A stretch of 64,000 nt of DNA from Symsagittifera roscoffensis (Eukaryota; Xenacoelomorpha; Acoela; Convolutidae): contig NC_087066.1 of assembly GCF_963678635.1 (NCBI RefSeq), positions 46,847,129-46,911,128 on the forward strand, given 5' to 3'. The position numbers and the translations under genes are program-made. The notes below the pieces were generated by a model. The model did not search any database. It saw nothing but the letters and a program-made list of their open reading frames with translations, and was not told where the DNA came from. Shown here in pieces: positions 46,688 through 57,959 of this stretch. Each line of letters starts with the position of its first letter. The stretch's first letter is position 1.

Positions 46688-46990
46688 TTAAAAAGCTAAT
46701 GGAAGTGAAGCAATTAAACGTTCTTGTAGTATACAAATTATATTATTTGGTGTTTTTATTTGCTGAACAATGGCGTCTATTTCTGGAGTGTATCGTAAAA
46801 AAAAGAATGTAAAATTGGAGTTTATTGTCGGTAGTGTCTTTTGATAATATACTATTATGATCTTTTTCAGTGTTAAGGATATACCATATAGTTTAAGATG
46901 TTTAAATTTGATGTTTAAATTTATTGTGCTGACGTCAATTGTAAAATAAAGTGACATCAATTTTTCTGGTGATTTTGTTTGTTTTGCTTG
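46688..46990 (-). pseudogene. Frameshifted duplicate of the Gag N-terminal domain
   Basis: Directly upstream of the Gag frame on the same strand. In one frame it reads IWYILNTEKDHNSILS, parallel to MWYITNIQKDQVNILS in the intact Gag. In another it reads YTPEIDAIVQQIKTPNN, parallel to NTPEIFYILKQLNQPYS. A frameshift separates the two parts. The region is thus a degenerate second copy of the first ~90 residues of the neighbouring gag. Confidence 0.5.
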
Positions 46991-46999
46991 TGCGAAACA

Positions 47000-48970
47000 A
47001 GTTATTTGATTAGTGTATACAAGGGTATCGAAGGCTACCTAGGAATGAATTGCAGAAAAAACTGAAATTTTTGATTTTTCGAATTTTTTCCTACTTTTTT
47101 GTCCTAAAATCTTTAGCTGGAACCTGAAATTTTGTTTCTGTAAAACTTACTGGTGCTTTTTTATGATTAGTAATCTAATTATGGACTTTTTGAGGTTTTT
47201 AAAACGCTAAATTTTTGTCAAGTTTTTTGTTTTTATTGGAGAGAAACTATAAAACAAACCTAAGTTATTGGGGCTGAAAGTATTATTTCTATAACTGTAC
47301 CTATGGTATAATTTTTCAGTTTAAGAGTTTTGAAATCAAAAACTAGGTTGTTACCTCTACTATATGTCTACTCCTTTAATAAAATTGGTTAAAAATTGAG
47401 AAATTTGGCCTAAAACGTCGTCTTTAGTTGGTTGAAACTATAAGTTTGAGGGCTCAAACTAACACTTTTCGAATGTTTTTGAGTTTAACAATAGGTCAGT
47501 GCAAAAATGATTCCTATTATCTAAATATGTATTCCAAAATTTTGACTTGAGACACAAGATTTTTGTGTCTGAAACCAAAAACCTTAATTGTGAAACGTAC
47601 ATTTCAGCTTCAGGAACCTAGTTCTAAATTGGTTTGTTGGGTTTCAACACCGTTGATTTTCTCTAAAAAGTCAAAGTTTGACGTTCGGAGCTCTTATTTA
47701 CAACCAAAAACTCAATTTTTGTGTTATGAAGCCTGAATCTAACAAAAATTTACCAATTAAGACAGAATTTTGGCTTTTTTTTATTCAAATTTGAGTTTTA
47801 CTAGTTCCACTTTTGCTGTTTCGCTCGAATCTATAAACAGAAAATTAATTATTTGACTGGAAATTAGGCTTATTTTTGCTAAAATGTTTGGTCATTTAAG
47901 TGAAACCTAGACTGAAATCCAAAAAGTTGGTAAGTAAAAATCAGTTTTCTGGTGCTTAAGCGATCGTTTTCATTTTCATCTAAAACATTTTCATCTATAT
48001 AAAGTGGAAACAGTATTGTTTTAGCTTTAGTTTTTGTTGTGAAAGCTAATATTTTAGTGCTGAAAATAAAACTTGGTGTTTGATGCTATGTGATTAACGT
48101 TAAAAGTTGGTGTTAAAGCGTTATTCTAGGGTTCACTCTTTGTATATCCAAAACGTGTCATAAACAACCAATGATTTAGTCGAAATCAACCAAATCAGTT
48201 CCTTCAATTTTTTCGTTATTTCGTCCTCTAATATCCTTAAAAGGTACCTTCACTCATAAATGATTTAGATTTAAGTTACAAAAAGGTGGGTAGAGATAAA
48301 AACAAATTTAAAGAAAATTGAGGATAAGCCTCGACAAATGACGACGGATTAGAATATGTAGCAACAAACGTGAATGATTTGATATACATTTGATGAAGAA
48401 TTCAATTTATCATACAATTTAGGGTACTCCTAGTGTGCAAATAAGACCACATAACCTCTTGAAAGAAGAATGAAGATTTTTGTTTAGTTTTTGAGCACTT
48501 TGGATGAACGAGGATTTTGTTAAATCTAGTGTTAAGAACTTTAAACTGAATTTTCGGCATGTACTTTGAGGGTTACCGGACAAAAAACGGTACATCCTAC
48601 TAACGGACTTAGGCAGAGAACGACTTTTTCAGAAATTTTTTATAATTGTATAATAACAGTGAGTATTTAAGTTCATGAGCTAATGTCAGATAGAAAGCCG
48701 TCTAATTTATCCTCCAGATAGAAAAATATCGCGGGTAACTGTTAACGTAGGGGGTAGCTTTCGCCTGAACCCTACTAGGAAGGTCTGTCAAGTAGAAGAC
48801 AATTAAAGTGTGTTTCTAAAGAAAGACACCCTTTGTCTCTACCTTTTTTCAGGTTGAAAACTAATCTGACAAATAGTCACAGATCCTAATTTTAATTTTT
48901 TTTTATTTAAAAGCCGTTTAGAATTTGTTGAAAAAAAGAATTTTTCAAGGAATAATTCTCTGCTGCGGTC
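47000..48970. other. No gene seen
   Basis: AT-rich, with long stretches of loosely repeated 'aaacc.aaaattt' type. No frame above background and no clear repeat boundary. Confidence 0.4.
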
Positions 48971-48975
48971 GCACC

Positions 48976-49370
48976 AGTTGTACTAAGCGTACGCTGCTGG
49001 TTTATTGCTTAGTAATTTAGTCTAAGTTATAAGTCTCTCCTAAGGTCTTCAAATTTTTAGATAATAGTTCTAGTTTAAATTTTTTTTAGAAACGAGTATG
49101 AATTTATATAGTCGATAATTAAAATAATTATTTAAACAATTATTGAAAAATTGTCTTTAGTACCAATTGGATGGGGTCAATACCTAGTTTTTACATTTAA
49201 ACTAACACTTTATTTGCCTGTAGTCCGCGTCTAGATTGCTGATTGATTTGTCCAGCTATTGGTTTTCAGAGTTTTGGGTCATCAGTTTGTCTAGATCCGT
49301 GTTACTGCTTTTATTTTTCGGGAACTTATAAAAATTCTAAGATCGTATCTTAATAATTTTATAAAAAGAG
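48976..49370 (+). repeat. Diverged direct copy of 41328-41725 (pseudo-exon)
   Basis: About 390 bp matching 41328-41725 at roughly 85 percent by eye, including the donor-like 'gcgtac', the whole intron and the beginning of exon B after 'ggttttcag'. Here the exon B frame keeps LDPCYCF but reaches stops within about 20 codons. A partial duplicate of the 41-kb candidate gene is the simplest reading. An LTR pair around the minus-strand gag is the alternative, but the ends lack TG..CA. Confidence 0.65.
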
Positions 49371-49825
49371 TGTTCGAGCCAAAAGGACTTAGTTTCATCA
49401 ATCTTTAGTGTTTTTCCATTTTCAAAGATCTTACTCAAGCCTAAAAAAATTTGGCTATTTTAACAATTTCTGTTAAGCTTTTGGAAACTCAAGAATCTTC
49501 AAACATTTCAGTGTTCTTAAAGAAAACGCAAAAGTTTCACAAACTTTTGATTGATGATTGAAATTGTATCTGAAACTTTAGTTAATCATCCCGAATTAGG
49601 ACAAACATAATCACGTGCAGCTCACCAGATCATTATGAAATAAGTGATATTTTTATGGCTGTTGAAGCTTTCATGGCTCATGTCAGAGTATTTAAGTTAA
49701 CGGGAAAAACAATTATGGCAATTAGTACTTTTTGGTAGCGCAAATTATGTTTACAATTGTAGAGAAGGGCTCTATAATTGTTCTTGTTACCTTATGTTCT
49801 TTCTTTTTCTTATGTTTAAAACATT

Positions 49826-49858
49826 ATATATTTATATATATATATATAAATATATATG
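49826..49858. repeat. (TA)n microsatellite
   Basis: About 33 bp of interrupted TA repeat. The open frame over it at 49732-49953 reads Ile-Tyr runs from the microsatellite and is not credited. Confidence 0.85.
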
Positions 49859-49979
49859 CTCTAATATCTGAAAGATTGCTTTTTCACCACTTGCAATTCC
49901 GTTTTAATTTAGAGTTTCTAGCCCCCGCAGTTTATAAATTTTTCAAACTATAAGTAAATTATAAGTATCATGTTATTCA

Positions 49980-50356
49980 GGGATTCGACCCACCGCCGAC
50001 CCAAAGGGTCCCCCTTTGTACTTTTTTGAGATATCCATTTTTGTTGATGGACCCTAAAATTTTTCTAAAGGCGCCTTTGGCGCCAATATATACTAATTTT
50101 GAGAGGGGGAGCGCGCGCCGAAAAAACGCAATTTTTTGGCCGAAAAGTTTCCAACAAGTGCCTAAAAACGCCGTTTTTGGCCTGTTTTTTTTTCAAAATT
50201 TTGCCTGTGGCGCAGAAAATTTATCCAAAATAGGGACAAAAAAGTGCTTTGGGAGAGCTCGAAAAATAAGTTTGGTCGACCTAAAAAAAGGTTGACAAAA
50301 TTTTCGAAAATTTTTTGAAAATCCCCCCCATCGAGAAAATCCTAGATCCGCCCCTG
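49980..50356 (-). mobile_element. CAGGGGCGGATC-family element, one end lost
   Basis: Ends 'cgagaaaatcctagatccgcccctg' at 50356, an intact family terminus. It runs through the 'gcgccttt-ggcgcc' and 'gagcgcgcgccgaaaaaacg' blocks to 'ggattcgacccaccgccgac' at 49980. The other terminus is missing, so no target duplication can be shown. Confidence 0.75.
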
Positions 50357-50359
50357 ATG

Positions 50360-51230
50360 GGGTACTTAGTTTCAAAAAACTCAAACCTTTTGTTTGTTTA
50401 TTTAGTAAAAATTTGTCAATTCAGATTTGATATCTATTTTTAGTCATCGGTTCTAAAGCTCAATAAGGAAGCAACGCCAAACATGATTCAGTGTGCTAGC
50501 AATGTGAAGATCCCAAATGATTTTCCGAGGAACTTCACTAATATTGACGGCCTTAAAAGAAAGTAGACAAAAACTTTCAATTTATGAAGAAAATGGACCA
50601 TATCCTCTTTATGATAGTAAATATTCACTAAGCAAAAACTAGTAGGTTGGTTCATCCGAATTGAAAATTGGAAATAAAAAACAATCCACAAACACGCGAG
50701 ATATTTGAAGAAGTATAAAATTTTCCAGCTCAAGCTTTGACCGACGGTTAAGTTCATTATGCAAGTATATGTCATTAGAAAAATTCGCGTTTTTTTTTTC
50801 TATTTTTTTTGCATAAAGCAATCATCTTTTAATTAAACGCCGCTAAAGGATTAGTTTAAAGCAAAATAATTGGTCTCACTATTTATTTAGCAGACCGAAA
50901 TCGTGTTTTCAAAATTTGATACTACTGGAAATTTTATTTCTTCTAAAGCAAAACTTTTTTTAGAACTATTTGTTGAGATTTTTTTTCCAAAACTTGAGAA
51001 AAACAAAAAAAATTTTGAGCTCATGGGGTTTTTTCGCTGGACAGTTTTCGAAACTTCGAAAAGTTTGAGTAAATAACCCGCGACCTAACTCGTCCTATTT
51101 TTGGGTACAATAAAGCACTGAAACTAGAATTGGGGCAAGCGACTTATATTTATATCTCTTAGTAGACACAACACTCATGCTTGAGACAACATAGAGTTCG
51201 GAAGTTCGTTTCTAGCTGGACCCGCATTTA
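50360..51230. other. No feature seen
   Basis: AT-rich. Overlapping frames on the minus strand at 50488-50821 lack splice context. Confidence 0.4.
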
Positions 51231-52190
51231 AGAAAAGTGAAAACAAATCGATTATAATGGATTTTCGTGGTCTAAAATGTTGTAAATTTAATTGATTCCC
51301 ATGTTACGTTCAGACAACAAAATTGGACTAAAAATGGATTTAAATCCATTTTTTTTCTCGCCCAAACAAAATGCATTATAATTCATTTGAAATCCATTAT
51401 AATGGATTTTATAATACGTAGGAAATCACATTAAAATGTTTTTTTCCACTTTAATTTTGTTTCGCGCGTCGTGCAAAATTATGCAAGAATTTCTGCATTT
51501 ATCAAGTGAGTTATGCGGAAACTTAGCACAGCGAGTGTACGGCCTAATCTATTTCAAAACCTAAACTCAAATTGCAAAGAGATTCCGTTAAGTCCCCCCC
51601 CCCCCCAACGTTTGCCCCTGAACCCACACCCTCCCCACCTGAAACCCCACTCTGTGAAACAAACTGTGAACCAAACGTTACGTTGGTGGGGGGGGGGGGG
51701 GGTTTGTTGTAAATGGGCAAACGCTAGGAGGGGTAATGGAAGGGGGATTAGTCCACCTCCAACTTTACCCCCTCCCCAAAGTTTCTAATAATTTAACAAA
51801 ATTGTCGAAAGGAACAAAATTCAGTTTTTGAGTCACATAAAAAAGTAACAAAAATATCAAAGAAGGGCAGAAAAGTTTTTAAAAAAATTGAACCACAAGT
51901 AAACCACGTAACATACTTTAGTTTAAAATATAGAAAACACTTTACGTGTGTTTAATTTCGCATCTCAGTAAAGTGGAAAAAAATCGATTATAATTTAATT
52001 TCATTGTCAGTGTCACAAAAATGAAAAAAAAAATCTATTGTAATGGATGAAAAAAAGATTTTGATGCCTCAAACATTGATAATATTATAATCCATTTTCA
52101 AATTTTTTAAATCAATTTTTTTTACTTTTGTGGACACTGACAAAGAAACTCAAATATAATTGATTTTCATTCATGGAACTCCACTGCGGG
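51231..52190 (-). mobile_element. Dispersed element rich in ATCGATTATAATGG, copy 2
   Basis: Reverse-oriented counterpart of 6091-6836, from 'cccgcatttaagaaaagtg' to 'ggaactccactgcggg'. It is longer because a G/C-homopolymer-rich segment (about 51590-51780, with C14 and G16 runs) interrupts it. The open frame at 51513-51788 crosses that segment and is not credited. Confidence 0.7.
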
Positions 52191-53007
52191 AACCTATTTG
52201 CTTTTTGCAAATCATAAAGTTTTGGTTATTTTAGATTACCGTATGTCTGCTTAGTTTAGCTGGCAGATTTTTTTTGAAAGTTCGTTTTTTTCTAACTTTT
52301 ACCAAAGTTTCTTGTAAAGTTTCTATTGAAGCAAGTGATTTCAATTCAACGTTTTTTCGGCTTTCTTGCATTTTTCTGAAAACAAAGTTTACAAAAACTC
52401 ATTTTAAAAACTGTTTTTTTTTTATTTTTAGTTTTGTTTTTACTTGTTTATAATCGCACTCACTTATCATTGTACTGCAAACTGCACGATCAAAAAAGTC
52501 CCGTTATCGATAGAAATTGGTTTGAAGTTTTCGAGTTTCAGTCTAATTTCGAGTAAAGCGAGTGAGCGGGCTTATTTTAGAAGGACAAGCCATGAAATTT
52601 TTGTTTTACTCCCTTAAAATATTTGCTCTGACCCAAAAAGTTCTTTATGAAATGACTACATTATAAAACAGACGCATAATTAGCCGCGCTAAAAAAATTA
52701 GGACGCGTTAGTTCTTATTCAAATGTGAGGCGTCAAAGAGGGAAATGGAATTAAAAAAAACCAGCTTGCCTTTTTTTGGTTTTTTAATTAGTCAAAATAC
52801 GGAATAATGCTTTTTCGATGAACCACGCATTTCAGAAATTTGGAAAGTGCAGAGATAATAAAAGGTCAGCACGTGCAATAAGTCTAAATCAAATAAAAAA
52901 AAATTGGCCGCTGCTGTTGAGCTAACAACTCTTATTTTTTTGATGAAGTTCGCTGACTTTTGAAAAAAAAAATCAAAATATTGTTGACGTTAATATTTTC
53001 TCCCCGC

Positions 53008-53246
53008 GGCTCTTTTCCAGTTTCCCCGCTCCTTTGATATTTTCTGAAATTCAATAAATAAAAGTCTATTTATAATGACTATTCATGTTATAAACTGCGT
53101 TAAAACGTTTCAGCTTGAACAGTTGAACAAATTTGTACAGCATTTTTAACATGAAAAATGCCGTGTGAAAAATTTTTGAACAGTTTTATTCTGTAATTCT
53201 GTAGTTTTATTCTGTAACGAGGGGGGTGGGAAACTGGAAAAGAGCC
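53008..53246. mobile_element. hAT-type MITE, GGCTCTTTTCCAGT family, copy 1
   Basis: Ends GGCTCTTTTCCAGTTTCCCC and its inverse GGGAAACTGGAAAAGAGCC. Flanked by CTCCCCGC (53000-53007) and CTACCCGC (53247-53254), 7 of 8 matching. Confidence 0.82.
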
Positions 53247-53288
53247 CTACCCGCAAAGCTCAGTCAAATTTTACGTTGTTAACATCAG

Positions 53289-53495
53289 ATGGAGAGATTT
53301 GATATCACCCTGTGGCTGAGTATCTCTTTCATCCTGGGTACATGGGTATCCATCGTACTTTTGACTGCTGTCATCGTGTTTGGCGTGGACTTCATGTCTG
53401 ATATTATCTTATCATCTTCTTCTCTCCCTCATTTTTGCGCCATAAAAACATTTTTGCGCTATAAAAATATGTTCGAAAAAAAAAACAATTTTTAG
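53289..53495 (+). CDS. Orphan exon with a membrane segment
   Basis: An ATG directly after an acceptor-like 'ttaacatcag' opens a frame with coding-type third positions for about 40 codons: MERFDITLWLSISFILG followed by TWVSIVLLTAVIVFGVDF, then a low-complexity tail that probably lies beyond an unrecognised donor. It fits a first exon with a signal anchor. It sits between two MITEs. No family recognised; its style resembles the orphan exon at 42408. Confidence 0.4.
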   Translation: MERFDITLWLSISFILGTWVSIVLLTAVIVFGVDFMSDIILSSSSLPHFCAIKTFLRYKNMFEKKNNF

Positions 53496-53548
53496 ATTAA
53501 AATGAGTGGTTTTACAATGTTAAGTATGAAGGACAAATAAGGGCTCTT

Positions 53549-53760
53549 GGCTCTTTTCTAGTTCCCCCTTTCAAATTCAGTTTTGAAAAGTCTATTTACC
53601 GTTGCACAATGCAATGAAATTTGGCGTGGTGAACAAATCGACAATTCTGAACAGATTTGTTCCTCATACTTCACAGTTTAACATCACGCATTTAGCCATA
53701 ATAGCACGTAAATCAAGCATAAAACTCAGTATTTTGAAAGGGGGGAACTGGAAAAGAGCC
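53549..53760. mobile_element. hAT-type MITE, GGCTCTTTTCCAGT family, copy 2
   Basis: Starts GGCTCTTTTCTAGTTCCCCC and ends GGGGAACTGGAAAAGAGCC. Flanking octamers are GGGCTCTT and AGGCTCTT, 7 of 8. The open frame at 53602-53871 is internal to the element; a related frame occurs on the opposite strand in copy 3. Confidence 0.8.
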
Positions 53761-53808
53761 AGGCTCTTTTTAGAAAATGGGGCTCTTTTTAGAACAATTA
53801 GAAAATGC

Positions 53809-53978
53809 GGCTCTTTTTCCTACCCCCCTCCTATTACCCCAACTCACACAAACATGAATTTTATGGTGTAACGTGTGGTTTCACAATGTTAATTATGAAG
53901 ACTAAACATGTTTAAAAGGAAAAAGAGCCCAAAATTTTTTTACTTGTAAAAATTTGCAGGTGGGGGAAGTAAAAAGCC
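53809..53978. mobile_element. Rearranged member of the GGCTCTTTTTCC family
   Basis: Starts GGCTCTTTTTCCTACCCCCC, shares 'ttatggtgtaacg' and 'tgcaggtggggg' with the copies at 54217 and 55527, and ends near 'aaaaagcc'. An internal 'ggaaaaagagccc' suggests nesting or rearrangement. No target duplication found. Confidence 0.5.
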
Positions 53979-54216
53979 AAGTTTAACTTGTTTAAATCAC
54001 GAAATCAGCACTCGAACAATTTTTGGCTTTTTTTCCGTCCACTCCCCAACCTGTGTTTTTATTTTAACTTAATTGATGTTCGAACTTTTCGAATGTTATG
54101 AATTTGTCATGCTGCAAATTATTAACCAATTTCAACATGCATTTGGGTTTCATGTATAAACTTGTAAAACTAATAGTTCATGATAAAGATCCAATTTGTA
54201 GGTGGTATGGGGTAAC

Positions 54217-54428
54217 GGCTCTTTTTCCTCCCCCCCCCCCCCCCCCTCACCTCACACGAGCTACAATATATTAGTCTAACGAGTGGTTTTACGAGGTTGA
54301 GTATGAAGACCAAATATGTTTGTCGTGGCCTTATTAATCTGTATGTAAATTTTCATAGCAATTGGAAAATGTGGTCAAAAAATTCACATGTAAAAAATTG
54401 CAGGTGGGGGGGGGGGGGGGGGAGAGCC
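54217..54428. mobile_element. hAT-type MITE, GGCTCTTTTTCC family, copy 1
   Basis: Starts GGCTCTTTTTCCTCCC with a long C run and ends with a long G run and GAGAGCC. Perfect flanking 8-bp repeat GGGGTAAC (54209-54216 and 54429-54436). Confidence 0.88.
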
Positions 54429-54692
54429 GGGGTAACGGATAGAATCAACATCATAGTTTCATACTATTTTTTAAATGTGTTATTGTGGCCACTCTGAAAA
54501 ATCAAACTGAGTATGAGATTTACAAAATTGACGAACAGTAATTTGAGGAGAAACTGCGAAAATGGCTGAAGGAAAGGCGACTTCATAACACCATCTCACG
54601 ACGACCCATGGAACGCCTCTGAATCTTCATATTACAATGTATCTAATGGAACAGTGCTCCTTTTTCCACTTTTCCCCCACATTTAATTTTTC

Positions 54693-54906
54693 GGCTCTTT
54701 TCCAGTTCCACCCTTTCAAAATACCGAGTTTTATGTTTGTTCTACGTGTTATTTCGGCTAAATGCGTGATGTTAAACTGTAAAGTATGAACAACAAATCT
54801 GTTCATAGTTGTCGATTTGTTCACCACGCCAAATTTCATTGCATTTTGACAAGGTTAAATAAGCTTTTCAAAATTGAATTTGAAAGGGGGGGACTGGAAA
54901 AGAGAC
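54693..54906. mobile_element. hAT-type MITE, GGCTCTTTTCCAGT family, copy 3
   Basis: Starts GGCTCTTTTCCAGTTCCACC and ends GGGGACTGGAAAAGAGAC. Flanked by AATTTTTC and AACTTTTC, 7 of 8. Interior is inverted relative to copy 2. Confidence 0.8.
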
Positions 54907-55084
54907 AACTTTTCTATTCTCTTACTTCTCTTACGTGTTAATATGGTTGAATGGGTGGTGTTAAGATGTAAGGTATGAGAAACAAATGTAGTTAAACTGA
55001 AAGTTCAAATTTGGGGTAGAGGAGTGGAAAAGAGCCTGGAACAGATTTGAAGTCACTGCACAAAGAAGTAAAAACCTGAGTTGC

Positions 55085-55468
55085 GTGTCAAATATTACAA
55101 TCTCCTTGTTTGATGACGACAATAGTGTGAATAACTATGAGCTCTGTCTTCTGGCCGAGGTGTGTGTGATTTATGTCGCGAGTACAAGAGTCTGCGTATC
55201 GTGCAACCTTGCTGTACTCAAAGTTTGCCGGAAACTGAAATTGCGCTTAGTCGCCACATCGCCAGATTCAATAACTTGGACAATTTTGTACAATATCGTT
55301 GAGTTGAAACACTCCATACTGATCAAATTCAAATTCAAATTGTCCCCAAAGATGTTTTTCCGGATCGATGGCAATGAGCAAAGCAGTACCATACCAGAAA
55401 TAACAAGAACATTTGGAAAAAAAATAACTTTGGATACAGTTCCACACAAAGGGGTCATAGATGAATAG
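55085..55468 (+). CDS. Open frame of 127 codons, unknown
   Basis: A GC-richer, continuously open frame between MITEs, without an upstream ATG. It may be an exon read from an acceptor upstream. It contains LVATSPDSITWTILYNIVEL and LSPKMFFRIDGNEQSSTIPE. Two other frames across the same DNA are also partly open, which lowers confidence. The end faintly recalls the basic C-terminus of FGF-type proteins; I would not name it. Confidence 0.25.
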   Translation: MSNITISLFDDDNSVNNYELCLLAEVCVIYVASTRVCVSCNLAVLKVCRKLKLRLVATSPDSITWTILYNIVELKHSILIKFKFKLSPKMFFRIDGNEQSSTIPEITRTFGKKITLDTVPHKGVIDE

Positions 55469-55526
55469 GTCTCTCTGCGTCAGTTTACCAAAAATATCGG
55501 ACAAATAATAAGACAGGACGCTTTTT

Positions 55527-55727
55527 GGCTCTTTTTCCTCCCCCTTACCCCCACCTCACATAAGCATCAATTTATGGTGTAACGGGGGTTTTACAAGGTT
55601 AAACATGCTGACCAAATATGCTTGTCATGGCCTTATTAGTTCGCATGCCAATTTTTGTAACATTCGGATAATGCGAACAAAATTCACTAGTAAAGTTTTG
55701 CAGGTAGGGGAAAAAGAAAAAAGAACC
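55527..55727. mobile_element. hAT-type MITE, GGCTCTTTTTCC family, copy 2
   Basis: Starts GGCTCTTTTTCCTCCCCC and ends GAAAAAAGAACC. Perfect flanking 8-bp repeat CGCTTTTT (55519-55526 and 55728-55735). Confidence 0.87.
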
Positions 55728-55880
55728 CGCTTTTTGTTATTTCTATTTGTTATGACCGAAATTATCTGGGAAACTTAGCAGTAAACAGAGCGACAACCAA
55801 GAATCCTGACTTTCTGAAAAATTTACTGATTATAAATAGGCGACTCATACTGAAATTTGTAGTTAACGAAATTTATTTAT

Positions 55881-56104
55881 GGCTCTTTTCCAGTCCCCCC
55901 CCTTTCAAAATACCGAGTTTTATGTTTGTTTTACGTGGTATTACGGCTAAACGCGTGATGTTACGCTGTAAAGTATGAAGAACAAATCTGTTCAGAATTG
56001 TCGATTTGTTCACCACGTCAAATTTCATTGCATTGTGACAGCGTTAAATAGACTTTTCAAAATTGAATTTGAAAGGGGGGGGGGGGGTAAACTGGAAAAG
56101 AGCC
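55881..56104. mobile_element. hAT-type MITE, GGCTCTTTTCCAGT family, copy 4
   Basis: Starts GGCTCTTTTCCAGTCCCC and ends AAACTGGAAAAGAGCC. Perfect flanking 8-bp repeat TTATTTAT (55873-55880 and 56105-56112). Interior is in the same orientation as copy 3. Confidence 0.88.
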
Positions 56105-56989
56105 TTATTTATATTCTGGACATCGAAAATACATAAAAACTCCATGTCTGTATCAGTCCTGTGGCATGTCTCTCTCTTCCCTGTACATGTCGGAACCAGA
56201 CGTGTACCAGACATGATAACTATGGAAAAAGTCAGATCTTGAGTTTGATATGATCAGATCTGCACCTTGGACAGTCCTGATCATACCTGGGCCAGACATG
56301 ATAATACCTAACTTACATGATCATAACTGACTTTACATGATCTTGGGGTAGGAAAAATTTCTTTGTGAAAAAAAGGCGACTCTTTTCCTCTTTACACCAA
56401 AGTTTGAAATTCATGTGTCAAAATTACTTAAAAGTTGAAATAACGCAGTGAAATTTTTTATGGTGAACAAAACCAACAATTGTAAACAGATCTGGTCTTC
56501 ATGCTTTACATCCTACTGTTATGTTTTTAGCCCTTATACCACGTATAAAAATATGAAATTAGAAAACTTCAAAAGTGGAGGAGAAAAATGAGGAGAATTT
56601 TATCTTACTTTGTTGAAATTAAAATGATATCTAAGGAGTTTGATTAGTACCAACCTTTCAATAGTATGTTATTGTTTCTTACGTTACTGAACAATGTTAA
56701 TTCAAATTCTTTTTCTTAACCTTTTTAAATAAGTCTTTGAAATTTTTTTTTAACTAGCCACATTGGAAAAGAGCCACATTTTCTACTTATTAAACTAGCG
56801 AGCCACATTTTCTACTTATTAAACTAGCCTTAGTGAAAACATCATACTCTTATAGTCTGAGAACCCTGTCTAGCGAGCTTTGTTATGCTTACCTAATTAC
56901 ATGGATCTGTCAAACGAGCAGGGTTTACGTGACCTAATTTCTATTGGAACAGTTTCGAGATGATAGAAATTGGGGAAAATGGTCAGAAA

Positions 56990-57959
56990 TTTCCAGCTAA
57001 CCATTATTGCGAAATATTTGTTAGACACAGAAGATGTGATGAGCCCCCCGTTGAGAGTTTTTTGTAATATCGTTATAACTGAGTCAGCAGTTAAACAAAA
57101 AACTGAAAAAAGCAGAAAACATCGCCAAACCCAGTGGGTTACAAAAAAGAATATCGACACAAAGATGAAATCTCAGTTGTACTTAGCTTTGGGAAAAGAA
57201 GGACAGAATTGTTTATACACAAAAAGTTTGGAAAAAGAAAACTTGACATGAGTTCTACAGGATTTTGCGAGCTACTGAAGACAACATCTACCGTCACTGC
57301 CAATCTAACGTACAAACGCGTAATCTTTTGGAAGAAAAAAATACCAAAAACCTTTGTAAAAGTTCTATAAAACCATGACAATTGGCAAAGAAATGCAAGC
57401 TAAGTGTGCTTGGTGAGAATATTTTGAGAGAAATTTTTAAATTAAAATGCGAATGTGGAATTTCAAAAAATGTACAAAGAGTGGCTAACCCCAAACAGCG
57501 TTCTCTTCAATGTTAAATTTCACAAGAAAAGGTACAAAAATAAACCAAAACAGTATGTAACACCTTGTAAATTGTTCTACAACTTAACCTTACAAAATCA
57601 AAAGTGAACACACGCAGAAACGGTTCCAAAAGGAGTTGAGGCTATTTGTTCTATTGAATGCTTTGCTATATCACTTTGTAATTAAAATAGCGTGTGGGGT
57701 ATGGTTTTCAAAAATACTTTTTTCAGTTCATTCAGATTTTTAAAAAGCTAAGACATTTAACACAACCACGTTGAAATTTGTTAGCAACAAAAACGCGCGA
57801 TTCATAGATCCGGCAACTAAGCCGACAAAACATAAGCAGACAAATAAAGGGCCAACATTTTTTGAACCGGAAATTGAACTGTTTGAAAAGTGGAGAAAAA
57901 GGAATCCAGATGAATACTGTGAACAAAGTTATTCAAAGGAAAAAAAGTTAGTACCCTAG
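56990..57959 (+). CDS. Series of short open frames, possible fast-evolving gene remnants
   Basis: Three stretches on the + strand look more protein-like than their surroundings: 56970-57251 (with SQLYLALGKEGQNCLYTK), 57441-57607 (with LFNVKFHKKRYKNKPKQY and a TGA stop) and 57737-57959 (with KFVSNKNARFIDPATK and a TAG stop). A fourth frame, 57134-57370, overlaps the first. All are basic. The patterns recall the end of the FGF core, but I cannot join them with good splice sites. They may be chance, a decayed gene, or terminal exons of tandem paralogues. Confidence 0.25.

Noticed and set aside
41328-49370. LTR pair around the minus-strand gag
   Set aside because: Ends are not TG..CA, the match begins at a splice donor, and no pol lies between; duplicated gene fragment preferred, though not excluded.
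49732-49953. 73-codon frame with Ile-Tyr runs
   Set aside because: Largely translation of a TA microsatellite.
51513-51788. 91-codon Pro/Gly-rich frame
   Set aside because: Crosses long C and G homopolymers; low-complexity translation.
53602-54839. Similar frames on opposite strands (MKFGVVNKST type)
   Set aside because: Both lie inside copies of one MITE inserted in opposite interior orientation; conservation is at the DNA level.
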